Assembly (NCBI GenBank): GCA_010093705.1
Contig: MU006114.1
Location: 186,001 to 250,000, forward strand
DNA: 64,000 nt
Direction: 5' to 3'
Source: Patellaria atrata CBS 101060
Lineage: Eukaryota; Ascomycota; Dothideomycetes; Patellariales; Patellariaceae
Positions within the stretch are counted from its first letter, which is position 1. Each line of letters starts with the position of its first letter. The notes beneath the pieces were generated by a model. That model worked only from the letters and a program-made list of their open reading frames with translations. It was not told the origin of the DNA and made no database searches. The position numbers were made by a program, and so were the translations under genes. Of the stretch, positions 60,517 to 64,000 are shown piece by piece.

Positions 60517-63500
60517 GTTGGGTAAGGTAGGTGGGGAAGAATAGTATGAAAGTAAAAGATTCAGAATTCTCTTTTCACATTCATCGTACAATGATAAAGA
60601 CGAAAAAAATAAAATAGATGGCGTCTACCTTAGCAGACTTCTCAAGGTCAAACACGCTGTTCGCGAACCACAAGTTTATGACGACTAAAGAAACCCCTTG
60701 ACCGTTTTCGGTCTTCGATTGGCGATGAGCATCTTGCGGATCCCTCGCGTAGAAGGGTCTCGCATGATTGCTGCCCTCGTTTATGACGAGAATCGTTTCA
60801 TTCGTGCTTTACCGACCTCCTCTTCAACCTCTGACAGGACGAAAATAAGACAGAAATATATAAGCATCTCCCAACTTGATAAGTTGATTTGCATTTTGAT
60901 GGTGCTCGACCCTCAATTTTGCCTCGCGAGCTCTAAGCGAGGTGTGAGAGTCTTTATTACGATTTGCGAAGCGCGGTCACGTGCCAAACCGTACCTTTGT
61001 GGAAAATGCTGCTAAAAAGATGATTTGAGAGACTTTGGACTTGAGGATTGGCGTGAGACATGACGTTAAAAGGGAACGATGATAGACAACGGAATCGACA
61101 AAGGAACGAAGCCAATCCATCTTACCATAGGTAGCCTACTCCCTCGCAGTGCTTAGAACTACCTTACCTTAAACTCGGAAGCGAAGTGAAAGTGTTATAA
61201 GAAATTAATATCTATCCTGTCGTGTACCTGGCACGAAGGAGGAAACGCGAGAAAATCGTAAGCCGGCACAAGGCGAAGCACTTTCTTTAACGCCGGATGT
61301 TCGCTCAGATGAAAAGAAGACCAAAATTGACAGGAAAATCACGATTGTTACGGGAAATGTGATCTGCTTGCCCTGGATACAAGTTTATACTGTGAAGTGG
61401 TGACACCGTACGATTTCCCCGTAAGCTTCTGGGATACTTTATAAGATAGATCGGCATCGAGTTTATGTGCGGATTTCGCTCTTCCTTTTCGGTTACTACT
61501 GAGATTATGATCTTTTAAGATCATCTCACGCGCGGGATATACCTGGTCAGCGTGCATCTTATTGTATCGCGTCGATCTGTTGTGCACCCAGTGTCTGCTT
61601 TTTTTTTTNNNNNNNNNNNNNNNNNNNNNNNNNNNNNNNNNNNNNNNNNNNNNNNNNNNNNNNNNNNNNNNNNNNNNNNNNNNNNNNNNNNNNNNNNNNN
61701 NNNNNNNNACGTAACACGACATCATTTTTGTGAGCTGTCAATTACTGACGCCTATCAAATTGTCAAAGGTGAGGCAGAGGGATTTGGAGCTTATTCATCA
61801 GCATGCCTATATCGCATCGACGAATGAAGAATTGCAGCTCTACATTGTGGTGGAAACCTTGAAATTTCTGTTTTCACTAGTTTAGCGCTTGATGCGCTCA
61901 GAATACCTACACCTCACCGCTTGTACCGGTATTGTACAGTACACTCATATTTTGTAAACCTCTTACCAAGGGAGGTACCAAAGGTACTCTACTGTACGTA
62001 CATAACAACGACTCAACGAGATTGGCGTTAGCAAAAAAAGCAAACCAAATTGTGAGCGGGAGCTATCAATTAAAGAAATGACTAGCTAATAATAAGAGCT
62101 GTGGTGTAGGATAAATGGAAAATGAGCCCGAGGGCAAAAGGCAACGCCTTTTAGCAATATCAAAGGATATAAGATACAAAAGTGTAATCAGATCAACAAT
62201 TGAACAAAAGAGATTGGTTACAAACGGTCAGATGATCTGATATTCGAGCCCTGCAGGGAAAGCTCCCTTGCCGTTAAGATATAGCCGAATATACATATCG
62301 ACCAAAGAAGAGAACCGTCTTACCTCAAGCTTCAACGTCTATCACATCTCACCAACGTTCTTGGACCATGGTACTACCCTCAACTTTACTCAGACTTGGT
62401 TCAAGGATATACCCAAGTCAACCTACTATGGCTTCCGGTCAGCTAGCAACACGCACGTGGTAAAGCTGCGACTATATTAGTTTTCTACGGCAGGTATTCA
62501 AAGGTTTTACTTTGTAGAGTTCTGAACGAACCAATGAATATCAATATAGCACCTGGCATGTTTTGACTTTCTGACGATATTGGAAAGACACGAAAATGTT
62601 TGAGATTCATAATCATACCACAGATGCAACTGAGGATAAAAAATCACGACCGGTGCGAGCTTTCTTGGTACGAGCAGGTCTTGGTAAGTCACAAAGTGAT
62701 ACGATATCGCAGCACTTCGCTAATTGACATCCGAGCGTGGGAGCGGAGACGTTAGGCCCAGAGCAATACCTCCTTCAATTGCACCATCGACACCTCCACT
62801 TTGTCATTTTGAAACATGCTGAAACATCTTGAACGAATCGTTGTTCTCTAGGCACGCATCAACAGGTAGGTTTTATACAATAGTCTCGTACAATAATACG
62901 GAGTACCATGCACCTCAGTACTGAGCGGAACCAAAAGACGACGAGAGTTCTTGATATCCTTACCAACAACGCGGCTGCCGAAGAATAGGAACGTGTTAAG
63001 CGTTAAGCGTTTCATAATTAAAACGGTCCCAACTTTCAACCTTGGGAGCATGAACAGCATTATTGAATCCCATAACCCCTGTACCGGTAAGATATCTTGC
63101 ATGACATCTGAACTTTGCCAATAACAGGATGATCGCTGTATGGTAACCTTCTATATCCGGGGAAATTTGTATTTCAGACCAGAGTGATGAGACTGCGCAC
63201 TAACCTAGGCTCGATTCCAACGATTCTGTGAAATCATTCCTGGATACTGCATGACTGGTATTGACTTGCATGCTTATCTGGCAATCTGGGCCGAGTTCAA
63301 GATGAAAACTGAACAGGCAACACAGGTCGTAGGAAAAGATCCCCCCTCATGATGATCGGTGGGAGTTAAGCTCCGCGTCTGCCGCCCCGACTCGCTCATA
63401 TCCAGGCAAATCCTACGGCTTGGCTTTGTTGACAGATCGGCAGCTCGAGCATCTGACTTGTGATTATTTAGAATGATGTCGAAATAAATGGGGATCAAAA

Positions 63501-64000
63501 GCCAGACGCCAACAGTTTCCCGGGGCTTCAGCCTTGGGCGCTGATGAATAAAACCACCAACATGATGATAGGAAAGGTTAGATGGATGTGTGGCGAACGG
63601 CTGCTAAACTTGCTAAACTTGCCAAAGTCTATACTAGATCTACCATAGCCAAGTGAAAGGTATGGAGCCACTGCCCTGTACTCGTTACACTCGCGTGTGA
63701 TGCCTGAAGAGCTGAGAAGCTAGTGTGAAAGGTTTTTCGTTGGATAAAATATCGACGTACTATAGAATTTGCTTACCGTATATCTCTCAGAACGAGCATT
63801 ACGAATTGCGACGGATGATACATGTGGACGAGGAGCTCAGTCAAAATTACCCGAATCGCTCTCGGAGCTGGTAGGGATCAGCTATGGATACCGTACTGTC
63901 CACTATGCAAGAGTGGAGTTTTAAAGCTCTATCTTAGGGGTCGTCATTCGTCAAGTTGTTGCCAGACTGCCAGCAGTTCGACTCGTTCGAAGAGAAATAC
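60517..64000. other. Gene-poor right end of the window
   Basis: About 3.5 kb with only short frames, none recognisable, and one assembly gap. It contains the P450 promoter at its left edge. A duplicated 9-mer GCTAAACTT lies at about 63602-63619. A frame at 62268-62480 is too short and unlike any family to call. A gene running off the right end cannot be excluded. Confidence 0.5.
61609..61708. other. Assembly gap (100 N)
   Basis: Exactly 100 N after a T-run at about 61599-61608. The true length is unknown. Confidence 0.99.

Overview
The window looks like nuclear DNA of a filamentous ascomycete (Pezizomycotina). Most genes are broken by short introns of about 45-120 bp with GTRNGT-type donors, genes lie on both strands without operons, and several proteins are of kinds I associate with filamentous fungi (a fused pseudouridine kinase/glycosidase, a DLH-like/SnoaL protein, a Ser/Thr-rich GPI-type cell-wall protein, a patatin with an insert-bearing N-terminus). 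A Leotiomycetes origin is my guess from protein style only. There are two 100-N assembly gaps (19986-20085 and 61609-61708).

Layout. 1-2.9 kb: no gene seen. 2.9-5.1: patatin-like phospholipase (+). 5.9-7.7: conserved unknown (-). 9.3-11.3: ribosomal proteins uL16 (RPL10) and eL30 (RPL30), both (-). 12.1-14.1: coiled-coil protein (+). 14.9-19.6: UDP-glucose:glycoprotein glucosyltransferase (+). 19.8-20.1: a structured element with tRNA-like A and B boxes that runs into a T tract and a gap. 21.2-22.1: acidic, Ser-rich unknown (-). 23.4-26.2: coatomer alpha subunit lacking its C-terminal domain (+). 26.9-29.5: CorA-type metal transporter (+). 30.6-31.2: a MITE with long terminal inverted repeats and an 8-bp target duplication. 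31.5-32.4: secreted SGNH esterase (-). 35.1-35.5: small membrane protein (+). 35.8-38.3: COG4 (-). 39.3-41.5: NIPA-type Mg2+ transporter (+). 42.6-45.3: GPI-type surface protein (+). 45.6-48.2: bifunctional pseudouridine catabolic enzyme (-), divergent from OST1 (48.5-50.1, +). 50.5-53.0: VTC4 polyphosphate polymerase (-). 53.8-60.5: Gal80-like oxidoreductase (+), DLH-like/SnoaL protein (+), RMT2 arginine methyltransferase (-), cytochrome P450 (-). 60.5-64.0: no gene seen.

How the genes relate. Several encode parts of the secretory pathway: OST1 (N-glycan transfer), UGGT (glycoprotein folding control in the ER), alpha-COP (COPI coat), COG4 (Golgi tethering). CorA and NIPA (metal ions) and VTC4 (vacuolar polyphosphate) touch ion and phosphate storage. 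They are scattered and separately oriented, so I treat this as ordinary gene content, not a cluster. The oxidoreductase, DLH-like protein and P450 near the right end could be a small metabolic neighbourhood, but a housekeeping methyltransferase sits among them.

The most unusual features are the truncated alpha-COP, the MITE, the tRNA-like hairpin element beside the gap, a one-base reading-frame problem at the first intron of the eL30 gene, and a patatin gene whose catalytic serine codon is split by a 633-bp intron. I found no clearly new multi-gene system. Exon borders were placed by hand from splice signals, frame and expected protein alignment.
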